Assembly (NCBI RefSeq): GCF_900113175.1
Contig: NZ_FOOK01000027.1
Coordinates: 1-48,260, forward strand
Reading direction: 5' to 3'
Source: Planifilum fulgidum
Lineage (GTDB): Bacteria; Bacillota; Bacilli; Thermoactinomycetales; DSM-44946
DNA: 48,260 nt
Shown here in pieces: positions 1-7,845 of the stretch. Each line of letters starts with the position of its first letter. Within the stretch, counting starts at the first letter, position 1. Under the pieces are notes generated by a model. That model searched no databases. It had not been told where the DNA came from and saw only the letters and a program-made list of their open reading frames with translations. A program made the position numbers and the translations under genes.

Positions 1-72
1 TACTACAGTTGCAAATAGTAGATTTATTGCATATACTCTCGACTGAACGAGAAAGATTTGGGAGGAACTCCA

Positions 73-1445
73 TTGACCCCGCGAGATTCCCGTAAAACGC
101 TCCATCCGTCGTGCAACGAAATATCTAATTGGGCAAAGTCCTTTGAAACCTTGGCTGAACGAATCGGAGCTCACTTTGCCCGCTCCGAAGCACGGCAACG
201 TTGTAAGTCCTATCTTCGTGGGTTGTTAAGTTCCGTGGAACGGAAGAACGGGTGGCAGTTGGCCGAGTATGCCGGGGATCCCACTCCTTACGGCATTCAG
301 CACCTGTTGGGGCGGGCCCGGTGGGACGCGGATGCCGTTCGGGACGACTTACAGCAATATGTCTTGGAACACTTGGCCCACCCCGAAGGGATCGCTGTCG
401 TGGATGAAACCGGTTTTCTCAAAAAAGGGAATCAATCCGCAGGCGTGCAACGTCAGTACAGCGGAACGGCCGGACGGATTGAGAACTGCCAAATCGGTGT
501 TTTTCTCTGTTATGTCTCCCCAAAAGGTTCCACGTTGATCGATCGCCGTCTGTACTTGCCCAAAAGCTGGACGGAAGATCCTCCCCGTTGCCGGAAAGCC
601 GGGATTCCCAAGGAAACAGGCTTTGCCACCAAACCTCAGCTGGCACGGCAGATGTTGCAGCATGCTTTCCAAGCCGGCCTACCCGTGCAATGGGTAACCG
701 GGGACACGGTGTATGGCAGTGACCGCCGTTTGCGTTTGTGGTTGGAGGAACAACGGCAAGCCTATGTCCTCGCCGTCTCGGCCAAGGAATCGGTTTGTAT
801 CGGCTGGAAGACCCACCGGGTGCGGGATTTGGCTCTTGGAACCGAGGAAACCGCTTGGGTACGTCTTTCTTGTGGAAACGGCGCGAAAGGACCCCGGGAA
901 TATGAGTGGGTCCGGTATCCTCTAAACTGTCCCGATGCTCCACAGTGGCAGCGATGGCTGCTGATTCGTCGTCATCCGGATGAAAAAGAAGACTACGCGT
1001 ACTATATCGTCTATGCCCCCAAAGATACTCCGCTCACATCCTTCGTCCGGGTGGCCGGAGCCCGCTGGGCGGTGGAGCGATGTTTTCAGGAAGCCAAAGG
1101 GGAAGTGGGTCTGGATCACTATGAGGTTCGTTCATGGACGGGATGGCACCGACACATTACCTTGGCCATGGTTGCCCATGCCTTTTTAACCGTCATGCGG
1201 GCACAGGGAATCCCGTCGGACCTCCGAAAAAAGGGGAGGGGTTCCTTCCAGAGCTTGACTGCATTCAAACGCAGCCGGGGACTGCGATGCCCTTGACGGT
1301 TCCGGAAGTGCGACGGCTCCTGGAAAAAGTCCTTTGGCAACAAGTTGTTCCGTTGATTCATATTTGGGCTTGGTTTTATTGGCGAAGGCGACATCAAGCC
1401 ATGTCTCGGTTTTATCATTACAGAAAGCGATTGCTTTCTCCGTAA
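73..1445 (+). CDS. IS701-family DDE transposase, two frames joined by a -1 shift
   Basis: This is the transposase of the surrounding IS. It catalyses DNA strand transfer with a DDE triad. Visible family features are VDETGFLKKG near residue 115, WVTGDTVYGSD in the middle, and ARWAVERCFQEAKGEVGLDHYEVRSWTGWHRH near residue 335-365 (given here in parts: ARWAVERCFQEAKG, then LDHYEVRSW, then HRHI). The first frame stops at 1296 after an unrelated tail. The expected family C terminus (PLTVPEVRRLL, then WYWRRRHQ-like residues) continues in the -1 frame to 1445. An in-frame A-AAA-AAG at 1227-1233 is the natural join. The start is taken as TTG 73, behind GGGAGGAA, rather than TTG 58. Either programmed frameshifting or a disabling mutation fits. 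Confidence 0.85.
1227..1233 (+). promoter_or_regulatory. A6G slippery heptamer, candidate -1 frameshift site
   Basis: The zero frame reads CGA AAA AAG GGG, which gives the canonical A AAA AAG heptamer in the right phase. Slipping back one base opens the frame that encodes the missing conserved C terminus of the transposase and runs to TAA at 1443-1445. A G-rich stretch follows directly. No strong downstream pseudoknot was identified by eye. Confidence 0.5.
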
Positions 1446-1459
1446 GTACAACTGTAGTA

Positions 1460-1547
1460 TTATCCCTTGTTTCATTACTTGGCCCACAGCCTGCCCCTCA
1501 CCGGGAACGAAGCTGAGCAGGGAGGTGACCCCCGATACGGCCCTGCT
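1460..1547 (-). pseudogene. Fragment of a second polymorphic-toxin gene next to the IS
   Basis: This 88-bp stretch is identical to 2816-2903 of the toxin gene. On the minus strand it encodes the same linker (SRAVSGVTSLLSFVPGEGQ and following residues). The homology stops at 1547, where the upstream sequence becomes unrelated, and the IS interrupts it at 1459. The simplest reading is the shared leader of an orphan C-terminal toxin cassette whose own toxin domain would lie left of the IS, outside the window. No complete gene is present here. 1548-1632 holds nothing recognisable. Confidence 0.6.
1460..1547. repeat. 88-bp direct repeat, copy 1
   Basis: It is identical, base for base by eye, to 2816-2903 and in the same orientation. 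Copy 1 abuts the right end of the IS. Such shared segments upstream of alternative toxin tips are the usual recombination substrate in polymorphic-toxin loci. Confidence 0.9.
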
Positions 1548-1632
1548 AACGTGCGATGCCGATTGCGCCGTGCCAAGAAAGCCCGGTTCAATCGCGCAGG
1601 ATCGTACATCAACCAGCAGTTTGGTCCATTTT

Positions 1633-2163
1633 TTAATCGTGTTTGGTTATTTTTAGTAAATGTTTTTCTATCTTATCAATCTTTTTAACCTCATTACAGT
1701 AATCATTACCATTCATAATGAATAACGATGCAAGTGTCTCAAAAAAATATCTTCCTGATTTTAAAAGGGTTGATAAAAACTCGATCTTGGGCAAAATCCA
1801 TTGATCTTGATCACACCTCAACAGCATGGAATCAGAAGAACGATTCACAAACTCGATTTTGAGCGGTTGATCAGGGAACAATGTTGATGATTTTCCTGAA
1901 ATCAACAATTCATCTACCATATCAATTAAATAAGACCATAACTGATCTACTAAATCCCAATGTTTAAAGCCCAGGATCATTTCGCCGCAGTATTGAATCA
2001 ATATGGCTCCATTTATGTAGTATGGATCCAACATATCGGCAATTTTCGAAAGCTCCCCTTTATCATCCAAATCAATGAAATATTTTTTGGGATTTACGCT
2101 CGTTTCCTCCAAATCAGTTATAATCACTCCAGGTCGAACAATAAATGATTTGATAATAACCAC
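1633..2163 (-). CDS. Presumed immunity protein of the adjacent toxin
   Basis: A 176-residue soluble acidic protein with no signal peptide or membrane segment. I do not recognise its family. It is called an immunity protein from context: it lies 212 bp downstream of the toxin gene on the same strand, is of similar AT-rich composition to the toxin tip, and is followed by a toxin-gene fragment, the usual order in polymorphic-toxin loci. The start is GTG 2163 with GGGAGG eight bases upstream. It would bind and neutralise the C-terminal nuclease in the cytoplasm (inference). The 2164-2375 spacer shows no clear promoter or terminator. Confidence 0.6.
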   Translation of the reverse strand: MVIIKSFIVRPGVIITDLEETSVNPKKYFIDLDDKGELSKIADMLDPYYINGAILIQYCGEMILGFKHWDLVDQLWSYLIDMVDELLISGKSSTLFPDQPLKIEFVNRSSDSMLLRCDQDQWILPKIEFLSTLLKSGRYFFETLASLFIMNGNDYCNEVKKIDKIEKHLLKITKHD

Positions 2164-2375
2164 ATAAACGACCTCCCATCATGGAATTGCCCCATTGTTC
2201 GCGGATTTTCGTGGCAGGATAAGACTTGTTTTCCTTTGTTTGCTGTGGGCTGATGCACCAAGGCTATTCGCCGAGCTATTTTCTATTCTCCTTTTCTCCG
2301 TTCAATTTATTTTATCACTCCCGATATAACAAACCTCTTTCAAATTCCATGATGTTTGGGACGTAGTCCTGCTCC

Positions 2376-3713
2376 TTACTTCTTATAAAATTGGCCTACT
2401 CGCCCCCTGTTCAATCCGACCACGTACTGAACACCATTTACTGTTCCTTCTATTTGATAGCTACCTTTATTTCCTTTTTTAATAAGCGTATCGCGGTTTT
2501 GTTTCATGATTTCCTGAATGATTATTGTAATTTCATCTATCGTCATATCCTTATCCAGAAATGTTTGTTTCGACTTTACAGATCCATCCCAATATTTTGG
2601 ATGATGCCTTTGAAGAATATGCTTCATACCCTTTTTATCAATCATGAATGTTTGATTTCCGAAAGTCATCTTTCTACTTTTGAAATCAGATAAATCATTG
2701 ACAACTTTATGTGAGTCGACTTTAGTAATTTTGACCAATTTCCCCTTTAACCATCGGTCCGCCTGCTTAAAACCCCCTTTAACAGCCGGCTCCAGTGTAT
2801 ATTTCCCCGCTTGTTTTATCCCTTGTTTCATTACTTGGCCCACAGCCTGCCCCTCACCGGGAACGAAGCTGAGCAGGGAGGTGACCCCCGATACGGCCCT
2901 GCTGAAGGGACCCAATTTTTCGTTGGTCACATAGTTCCTTCCGTCCAAGGCTTCCTGAAGACCTTTGATCGGATTGAAATCCAGCACGATGTCAAAAACC
3001 GTCCGCTGTTTGACCTCTTGTCCGAAAAGCGTGACCGTTTCATTGGGATCCGTTTGATTGGCCGCCTCGATGCCGAAATCGTTCGCGATGATCAGAGCAG
3101 ACAAGAACCGGTCCACTTCCCCCCCGCCGAACAAGGTTCGTTGAAATGTCAAACTTCGAAAATAGTCGAAGGGGGTCTTCGGATGCATCACCCGATCCAA
3201 TGAATTTCCGAAAGCTTGCATAACCGCTGCAAGAGGGTTGGATCGATCCTTCGACAAATGGGACGGCGATCCTTCCGTCGGGTCCACCGATCCGGTCCAC
3301 GCACGTTTAAACCATGAACCGCCACCATCTTCCTCTCCTTTTCGATCACGGGCGTTGAAAGAATCCGGTTGGTTACTGCCGGTCTCCTTCGGCATCGTTC
3401 CGGACGGGGTTTCCTCGAACGCAAGGATCTGCTCAATCTTCTCCCGAAGGGCGTTTTTCACCCCGTCGTCTTCCGCGATAAACGCATACAACAATCCGGC
3501 CAGCAGAGCCCCTGCCGCAAGAACAACTACGTATTCGACGGTTTGCGATCCGCGCCGATGGGCCGGCTGAATCCGCCCATCACCTTCAATCGCTTCAGCC
3601 ACGAATTCATAGCCGAACCTCCCTTTTCTCAACAACGAAAAGGGCAAATGGGCAATCGCCAGTACACACCATTGCCTCAACTTGCCCAACAGGTAGAAGC
3701 CAAGCCCTTCCAT
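2376..3713 (-). CDS. Polymorphic toxin with Flp-prepilin-like N terminus and nuclease-like tip
   Basis: Numbering from the upstream GTG at 3791: residues 81-123 carry a Flp-type prepilin signature (G81, then SQTVE with E86 and Y87) followed by one hydrophobic segment and an amphipathic tail. Residues 124-200 are a polar linker. Residues 265-325 resemble pre-toxin linkers (DFNPIKGLQEALDGR, LLSFVPGEGQ). Residues 383-471 are a compact domain with H391, H396, H397, K406/K408 and an ending GRVGQFYKK, which recalls BECR/EndoU-type RNase toxins. The tip is AT-rich and the rest GC-rich, as expected of a swapped cassette. The start is uncertain: ATG 3713 is used here but has a poor ribosome site. The best ribosome site (GGGAGG) precedes an ATG at 3610 in another frame, so the 5' end may carry a frameshift. 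Confidence 0.6.
   Translation of the reverse strand: MEGLGFYLLGKLRQWCVLAIAHLPFSLLRKGRFGYEFVAEAIEGDGRIQPAHRRGSQTVEYVVVLAAGALLAGLLYAFIAEDDGVKNALREKIEQILAFEETPSGTMPKETGSNQPDSFNARDRKGEEDGGGSWFKRAWTGSVDPTEGSPSHLSKDRSNPLAAVMQAFGNSLDRVMHPKTPFDYFRSLTFQRTLFGGGEVDRFLSALIIANDFGIEAANQTDPNETVTLFGQEVKQRTVFDIVLDFNPIKGLQEALDGRNYVTNEKLGPFSRAVSGVTSLLSFVPGEGQAVGQVMKQGIKQAGKYTLEPAVKGGFKQADRWLKGKLVKITKVDSHKVVNDLSDFKSRKMTFGNQTFMIDKKGMKHILQRHHPKYWDGSVKSKQTFLDKDMTIDEITIIIQEIMKQNRDTLIKKGNKGSYQIEGTVNGVQYVVGLNRGRVGQFYKK
2816..2903. repeat. 88-bp direct repeat, copy 2, inside the toxin gene
   Basis: This copy lies in the toxin coding region, about residues 297-325 counted from the GTG at 3791, just before the composition turns AT-rich. 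Recombination with copy 1 would swap the toxin tip and delete the immunity gene between them. Confidence 0.9.
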
Positions 3714-3752
3714 TCGGAGGAAAAGCCCTTCAGCTAAGTGAGAATATGGGAG

Positions 3753-3781
3753 ACAATAAAAAGCGCCAAAATAAATTACAA
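3753..3781 (-). promoter_or_regulatory. Candidate promoter of the toxin gene
   Basis: On the minus strand TTGTAA (3776-3781) and TATTGT (3753-3758) are separated by 17 bases. It lies between the terminator at 3813-3844 and the toxin frame. If used, transcription begins near 3746 and the GTG at 3791 cannot be the start codon. Confidence 0.4.
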
Positions 3782-3812
3782 AAGGCGGCACACGTTCTGA
3801 AGCTGATGCCGA

Positions 3813-3844
3813 AAAGGAAAAAGGCGCCGGCTATGCCGACGCCT
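3813..3844 (-). terminator. Intrinsic terminator of the acyl-CoA operon
   Basis: On the minus strand AGGCGTCGGC, a three-base loop ATA and GCCGGCGCCT form a 10-bp stem with one G-U pair, followed by TTTTTCC and further T residues. It lies 37 bases after the ligase stop codon and separates it from the toxin gene. Confidence 0.85.
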
Positions 3845-3880
3845 GCGCCGTCTTGAGCTTTGCGCCTATAAGCCGCTCCA

Positions 3881-5455
3881 TCATGCCAGTCCCAACTTCT
3901 CGCGCAGGGCCACCTTGTGCACCTTCCCCGCGCTGGTGACGGGAAAATCCTGCACGAACACGAAGTCGTCGGGTACCCAAAACTTGGCGATCCGCCCTTC
4001 CTTCACCCGTTCTTCGAGATATCGGGTCAGCTCCTCCTTCTCCACCGGTTCCCGGACCTTTACCGCCGCGAGCGGACGCTCCCCCCAGCGCTCGTCGGGC
4101 TTGGCGACCACCGCCGCCGCTTCCACCTTGGGATGCTCCGACAAAACGCTTTCCAACACCCCGCAGGGAATCCATTCGCCGCCGCTTTTGACCGCATCCT
4201 TTTCCCGATCCACCACGTACAGGGTACCGTCCGGATGCCGGACGGCGAGATCCCCGCTCCGGAACCATCCGTCCACATAGGTTTCCTTGGACCGCTCCGG
4301 ATCCTTGTGGTAACCCGAGGGCAGCCAGGGGCTGCGCACCCAGACTTCCCCGATGGTTTGTCCGTCCCGGGGCACCGGGTTCCCGCCTTTGTCGCGCACC
4401 TCGATCTCCACCATCGGCAGGGCCCGCATGCGGGTGGCCAGAATCTGATCCGCCTCCGGGGATGCCGGGTCCATCCCCTCGGGAACCACGGCAATGCTCG
4501 CCCCCAGCTGGTCCGATCCCCCGTAGATCAGGGAGTACGACACTCCCCTGTCCCGGGCCCTCCGGGCGAGTCCCGTGGGTAGGGGACTTCCTCCAGTCAG
4601 CACCTTGAGGGAAAGCGTCTCCCCTTCCCCGAGCTCTCCGAGCAGCATCTGGAGCTGGGTGGGCACCATGTTGCTCCAGGTGACCCCTTCCCTCCGGATC
4701 AGTTCCAGCTGTTCCCGGGGTCCCGACCGACCGGGCAGCACCAGCTTCGCCCCCAGGTATGGGACGAACATCGTCGTGCCCCAACCGTGGATGTGGAAAA
4801 AGGGGATCAGCGGCATGAATACATCATCGCTCCTCACCGACGCACCGGTCCGGTGCAGGGCGAGGTGGTGGGCCATCTGCAGGGAGGCCCACAAGATATC
4901 CCGGTGGCGGTACAGAAGCCCCTTTGGCCGGCCGGTCGTGCCCGTGGTGTAAAAGAGGGAATATGGAGCGGTTTCGTCCACATCGTCCGCAGATTCAGGC
5001 TCCTTAGCCCTCCCCTCCTCCACCAGCCCCTCGTAGGCGGGCGTGCCCGGTTCGGGACCTTCGGCGTCCTCCGACAGCCACACCCAATTGGGCACCAGAC
5101 GGCGCAGCGGCTTTGCCGCCTCGGCAAATCCGTCCCACACAAAGAGCCACTCGTCTTCGGCGTGGCGGATGGTATAGGCGAGATCCTCCCCCGACAGCCG
5201 GAAATTGAGGGTATGGATCACGGCGCCGAGCATCGACAGGGCGTAGTGGAGCTCCAGATAGCGGTGGCTGTTGACATCCATCACCCCCACCACCGTTCCC
5301 CGGCCGATCCCCATGCGCCCCAGCCGGTCGGCCAACCGCAGGGTCCGCTCATACATCTTTTCATAGGTCAGACGCACCTGGCCGCTGACGATCTCCGAAT
5401 CCGGCCGGTTCACCAGGGTGTGGCGCAAAAGCTCATGCACGACGAACTTTTTCAT
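3881..5455 (-). CDS. Acyl-CoA ligase (AMP-binding, fatty-acid type)
   Basis: A member of the adenylate-forming family that activates a carboxylic acid to acyl-CoA through an acyl-AMP. Length 524 is usual for medium/long-chain ligases. Motifs include the P-loop YTTGTTGRPKGL near residue 170, an A4-like FFHIHGWG, YGGSDQLG, the hinge region WFRSGDLAVRHPDG, and the C-terminal catalytic lysine in SAGKVHK. It starts 23 bases inside the preceding dehydrogenase gene, so the two are co-transcribed and probably translationally coupled. With that dehydrogenase and a MerR regulator it suggests fatty or branched-chain acid breakdown. The substrate cannot be read from the sequence. Confidence 0.9.
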   Translation of the reverse strand: MKKFVVHELLRHTLVNRPDSEIVSGQVRLTYEKMYERTLRLADRLGRMGIGRGTVVGVMDVNSHRYLELHYALSMLGAVIHTLNFRLSGEDLAYTIRHAEDEWLFVWDGFAEAAKPLRRLVPNWVWLSEDAEGPEPGTPAYEGLVEEGRAKEPESADDVDETAPYSLFYTTGTTGRPKGLLYRHRDILWASLQMAHHLALHRTGASVRSDDVFMPLIPFFHIHGWGTTMFVPYLGAKLVLPGRSGPREQLELIRREGVTWSNMVPTQLQMLLGELGEGETLSLKVLTGGSPLPTGLARRARDRGVSYSLIYGGSDQLGASIAVVPEGMDPASPEADQILATRMRALPMVEIEVRDKGGNPVPRDGQTIGEVWVRSPWLPSGYHKDPERSKETYVDGWFRSGDLAVRHPDGTLYVVDREKDAVKSGGEWIPCGVLESVLSEHPKVEAAAVVAKPDERWGERPLAAVKVREPVEKEELTRYLEERVKEGRIAKFWVPDDFVFVQDFPVTSAGKVHKVALREKLGLA

Positions 5456-7055
5456 CGACCATTTCTCCTCCCCACACTTGAGGCTCCTGCATCGCCCAGT
5501 CGGGGTATTCCTCCCCTTTTAGAAAGCGCCGGGCATAAAGCTCAGCCAATCGAGCGTACCGCTCCCCGCCGTGATCCGCCAGATCGTAGAGCAAGGCCAC
5601 TTGGGCGGCATCGGACAGGCGAACCACCCAATGCTTCGCATACCACTGGGCCGCCTCCGGGGAAACCCCCGCGGCCTGCTCAAACACCCCTTCGATCGCC
5701 TCCTTCGCCTCCTTCGCCTCGGGGGTGCCGATCCGCTCCAGGAGGGGAATGAATTCGGCCAAAAACTTTTCGTGGGCCCGCTTTTTCTGCACCGCTTCCA
5801 ACAGATCCAGCGCCTGGATGTTGCTCGGCCCTTCCCAGATCGGCGTGATCAGGGCTTCCCGGTGCCACCGGGCCACCGCATATTCCTCCAGAAATCCGAG
5901 GCCGCCGAACAATTCCATGGCCATCCGGGTGATCTCCGCCGAGTGGTCAGCGGTCCGGTTTTTCGCCATATGGCTGAGGAACCGGGCGTAATGATAGGCC
6001 GCCGAATAGGGGGGGCGCTCGTGCCAGGAGCGGTCGAAGGCATCGATGGCGTGGAAGGCCAACGCGGTTCCCCCGGCCATCCGGACCGCCAGATCAACCA
6101 GATCCCTCCGGATCAGGGGATGATCCTTGAGGAGCCTTCCAAAGGAACTGCGCCGGCGAACCCGCTCCTCCACTTCCAGATGCGCTTTCTTGGCGACTCC
6201 CATGGCTCCGATGGCATTGGCCAGTCGGGAGACGGTGAGATTTTCCAGGGTGTAATAAATGCCTTCCTCCGCCCGCCCCACCAGATAAGCCTCGCTGTTC
6301 TCCAGCTCCGCCTCTCCCGAGGGAACCGCCCGCGTCGCGCTCTTGTCCTTCAGGCGGCGCACCCGAAAGTTCAGTTTCCCGCTACGATCAAGGCGCGGCA
6401 TGAGAAACAGCGCCAATCCCTTGGGACCCGCCTGCGCTCCTTCCGGCCGGGCCGTCACAAGGGCCAGGTCCGTCAAACCGGCTCCGCTGGCAAAATACTT
6501 GTCTCCGGTGAGGCGCCACACCTCCCCGTCAAAGCGCGCCACCGTCTGGTTGGCGCCGAGGTCGCTTCCCCCTTGGCTTTCCGTCATCCAGGTCGCCCCG
6601 AAGGCTTCCCCGGAGAGCAATTTCTCCTTCCATTCCGCGTGTTCCGGAGCATACTTGTGAATCGCATAGACCGTCTGTCCGGTGATGGTGATGACGCAGT
6701 ACAGCCCCGGATCGGCGACAAGATAGCCCAGGGCAAAATGGTGGTGCCAGCTTCCTCCCTCATAGGGCGGCCGGTTCATCGGCGCAATCCGTTTGAGCAG
6801 CCGGGATTCCACGGGGCTCAAACGGACGCGATCCACCCGGTTTCCGTCCAGATCGTGCATCACCAGCACCGGCGGCGCATCATGATCAATGTGGTACACG
6901 GCTTCGTAGATTTCGGTTCCGGCGAGCAGGCCGTAAGATTCCAGTTCCTCGGCATGTTCCCGCCAGGCGGGCCAGTAACGGGAAAGGACCACCTGTAAAT
7001 CCCGGTCCTTCCGCCAATGATTTTGACCGTAGGCGTAGGACTGAAATTGCATCAT
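5433..7055 (-). CDS. Acyl-CoA dehydrogenase, AidB-like
   Basis: A flavoprotein of the acyl-CoA dehydrogenase superfamily, 540 residues, longer than the 380-residue classic form and similar in layout to AidB. Motifs seen: GATWMTESQGGSDLGAN (flavin/substrate segment), LTGDKYFASG, a central EEGIYYTLENL linker, and GGLGFLEEYAVARWHREA followed by ITPIWEGPSNIQALDLL, the family's catalytic-loop region. FAD binding and alpha,beta-desaturation of an acyl-CoA are inferred from the family. The start ATG follows GGGAGGAAGTAC. It overlaps the merR stop by four bases and the ligase start by 23, giving a tight three-gene operon. Confidence 0.9.
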   Translation of the reverse strand: MMQFQSYAYGQNHWRKDRDLQVVLSRYWPAWREHAEELESYGLLAGTEIYEAVYHIDHDAPPVLVMHDLDGNRVDRVRLSPVESRLLKRIAPMNRPPYEGGSWHHHFALGYLVADPGLYCVITITGQTVYAIHKYAPEHAEWKEKLLSGEAFGATWMTESQGGSDLGANQTVARFDGEVWRLTGDKYFASGAGLTDLALVTARPEGAQAGPKGLALFLMPRLDRSGKLNFRVRRLKDKSATRAVPSGEAELENSEAYLVGRAEEGIYYTLENLTVSRLANAIGAMGVAKKAHLEVEERVRRRSSFGRLLKDHPLIRRDLVDLAVRMAGGTALAFHAIDAFDRSWHERPPYSAAYHYARFLSHMAKNRTADHSAEITRMAMELFGGLGFLEEYAVARWHREALITPIWEGPSNIQALDLLEAVQKKRAHEKFLAEFIPLLERIGTPEAKEAKEAIEGVFEQAAGVSPEAAQWYAKHWVVRLSDAAQVALLYDLADHGGERYARLAELYARRFLKGEEYPDWAMQEPQVWGGEMVDEKVRRA

Positions 7056-7441
7056 GTACTTCCTCCCCGGGTTTTTTCTTCAAGCAGCTGCTGCATTTGC
7101 TCGCGAAGTTCCAGGAGCTCCTCGCGGACGGCCTGCAACTCCCGTATCTGCTCCTCAATCTGCGCCAGCTTTTCGTCTCCCTTCCGGATCACCTCCCGCA
7201 ACTGGTACACTTCCGTGGGATCGAGATCATACCATTCCAACATCTCACGGATTTCGTCCAAGCGAAAACCGAGACGCCGACCCCGCAATATCAACTTCAG
7301 ACGCACCCGGTCCCGGTCCGAATAGATCCGGCGGGCGCCGATCCGCTTCGGCTGAAGGAGGCCCAACTCTTCATAGTAGCGGATCGTTCGGGTGGTGATA
7401 TCGTACATCCGAGCCAGGTCGGAAATCGTATATTCGGACAT
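7052..7441 (-). CDS. MerR-family regulator of the acyl-CoA operon
   Basis: A 129-residue MerR protein with N-terminal winged helix (YTISDLARMYDITTRTIRYY, then EELGLLQP, RRIYSDRDRVRLKLI) and a C-terminal coiled coil from about residue 80 to 120 rich in E, Q and L. It has no extra ligand domain. It resembles the small MerR proteins (LiuR type) that control branched-chain or fatty acid catabolism in Bacilli. First gene of the operon, with AGGAGG seven bases before ATG. It probably represses or activates its own promoter through the dyad at 7484-7501. Confidence 0.9.
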   Translation of the reverse strand: MSEYTISDLARMYDITTRTIRYYEELGLLQPKRIGARRIYSDRDRVRLKLILRGRRLGFRLDEIREMLEWYDLDPTEVYQLREVIRKGDEKLAQIEEQIRELQAVREELLELREQMQQLLEEKTRGGST

Positions 7442-7473
7442 CGTCCTCCTCCGAGACGAAATCTTCTTTTTTT

Positions 7474-7503
7474 ATTTTATTTTAACGTTTACGGAAACGT
7501 CAA
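7474..7503 (-). promoter_or_regulatory. Promoter and MerR operator of the acyl-CoA operon
   Basis: On the minus strand TTGACG (7498-7503) and TAAAAT (7474-7479) are 18 bases apart. An inverted repeat ACGTTT-CCGT-AAACGT (7485-7500) overlaps the -35 element and fills the spacer, the typical place for MerR-family operators. The half-site resembles the TTTACGT-type motif of LiuR regulators. Confidence 0.75.
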
Positions 7504-7668
7504 CTTTTGTGTTAATCCCTTTTTTTAGAATTTTTAACAAAAAGAGATTGGGCTTCCGCCTGAAACGACAAACATCTCGGCCACGTTCCCGCGTGAGAAC
7601 CGGCCCACACCGCGATGGGCGGCCATGCGGCAAATTCCCCGGAGAGAACCATAAGCCCAGGTGCCGGC

Positions 7669-7694
7669 GAAAAAAAGCGCCGAAACATCGGCGC
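7669..7694 (-). terminator. Terminator downstream of dapF
   Basis: On the minus strand GCGCCGA, loop TGTT, TCGGCGC, then seven T residues. It lies about 150 bases beyond the dapF stop. The rest of the 400-base gap between dapF and the merR promoter shows no gene that I can support. Confidence 0.85.
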
Positions 7695-7845
7695 AGTCAA
7701 AAAGCGGGGGACCGGCCTCACGCCTTCCCGGAAACGCTCCGGACCGCCCCGAAGAAGGGGCGGCACCCTCCGCGAAGTGCAAAACGGGCGCGATTTCCGC
7801 AAGGGCGATCTCGTCTTCGGGAAAACCACCTTCCCCCGCGTCCTG

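Larger units (their letters stand above)
1..1459 (+). mobile_element. IS701-family insertion sequence
   Basis: Positions 1-11 (TACTACAGTTG) and 1449-1459 (CAACTGTAGTA) are perfect 11-bp inverted repeats that bracket one transposase gene, so the element is about 1.46 kb. The left end coincides with the window edge, so the repeat may extend further left and the left target duplication cannot be seen. Sequence immediately right of the element (from 1460) is identical to an internal part of the toxin gene at 2816, so the element sits in a toxin-gene fragment. The family call rests on the transposase. Confidence 0.85.

Noticed and set aside
3831-4784. Glycine/arginine-rich frame on the minus strand
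   Set aside because: It lies in another frame of the acyl-CoA ligase gene. Its low-complexity composition marks it as a shadow.
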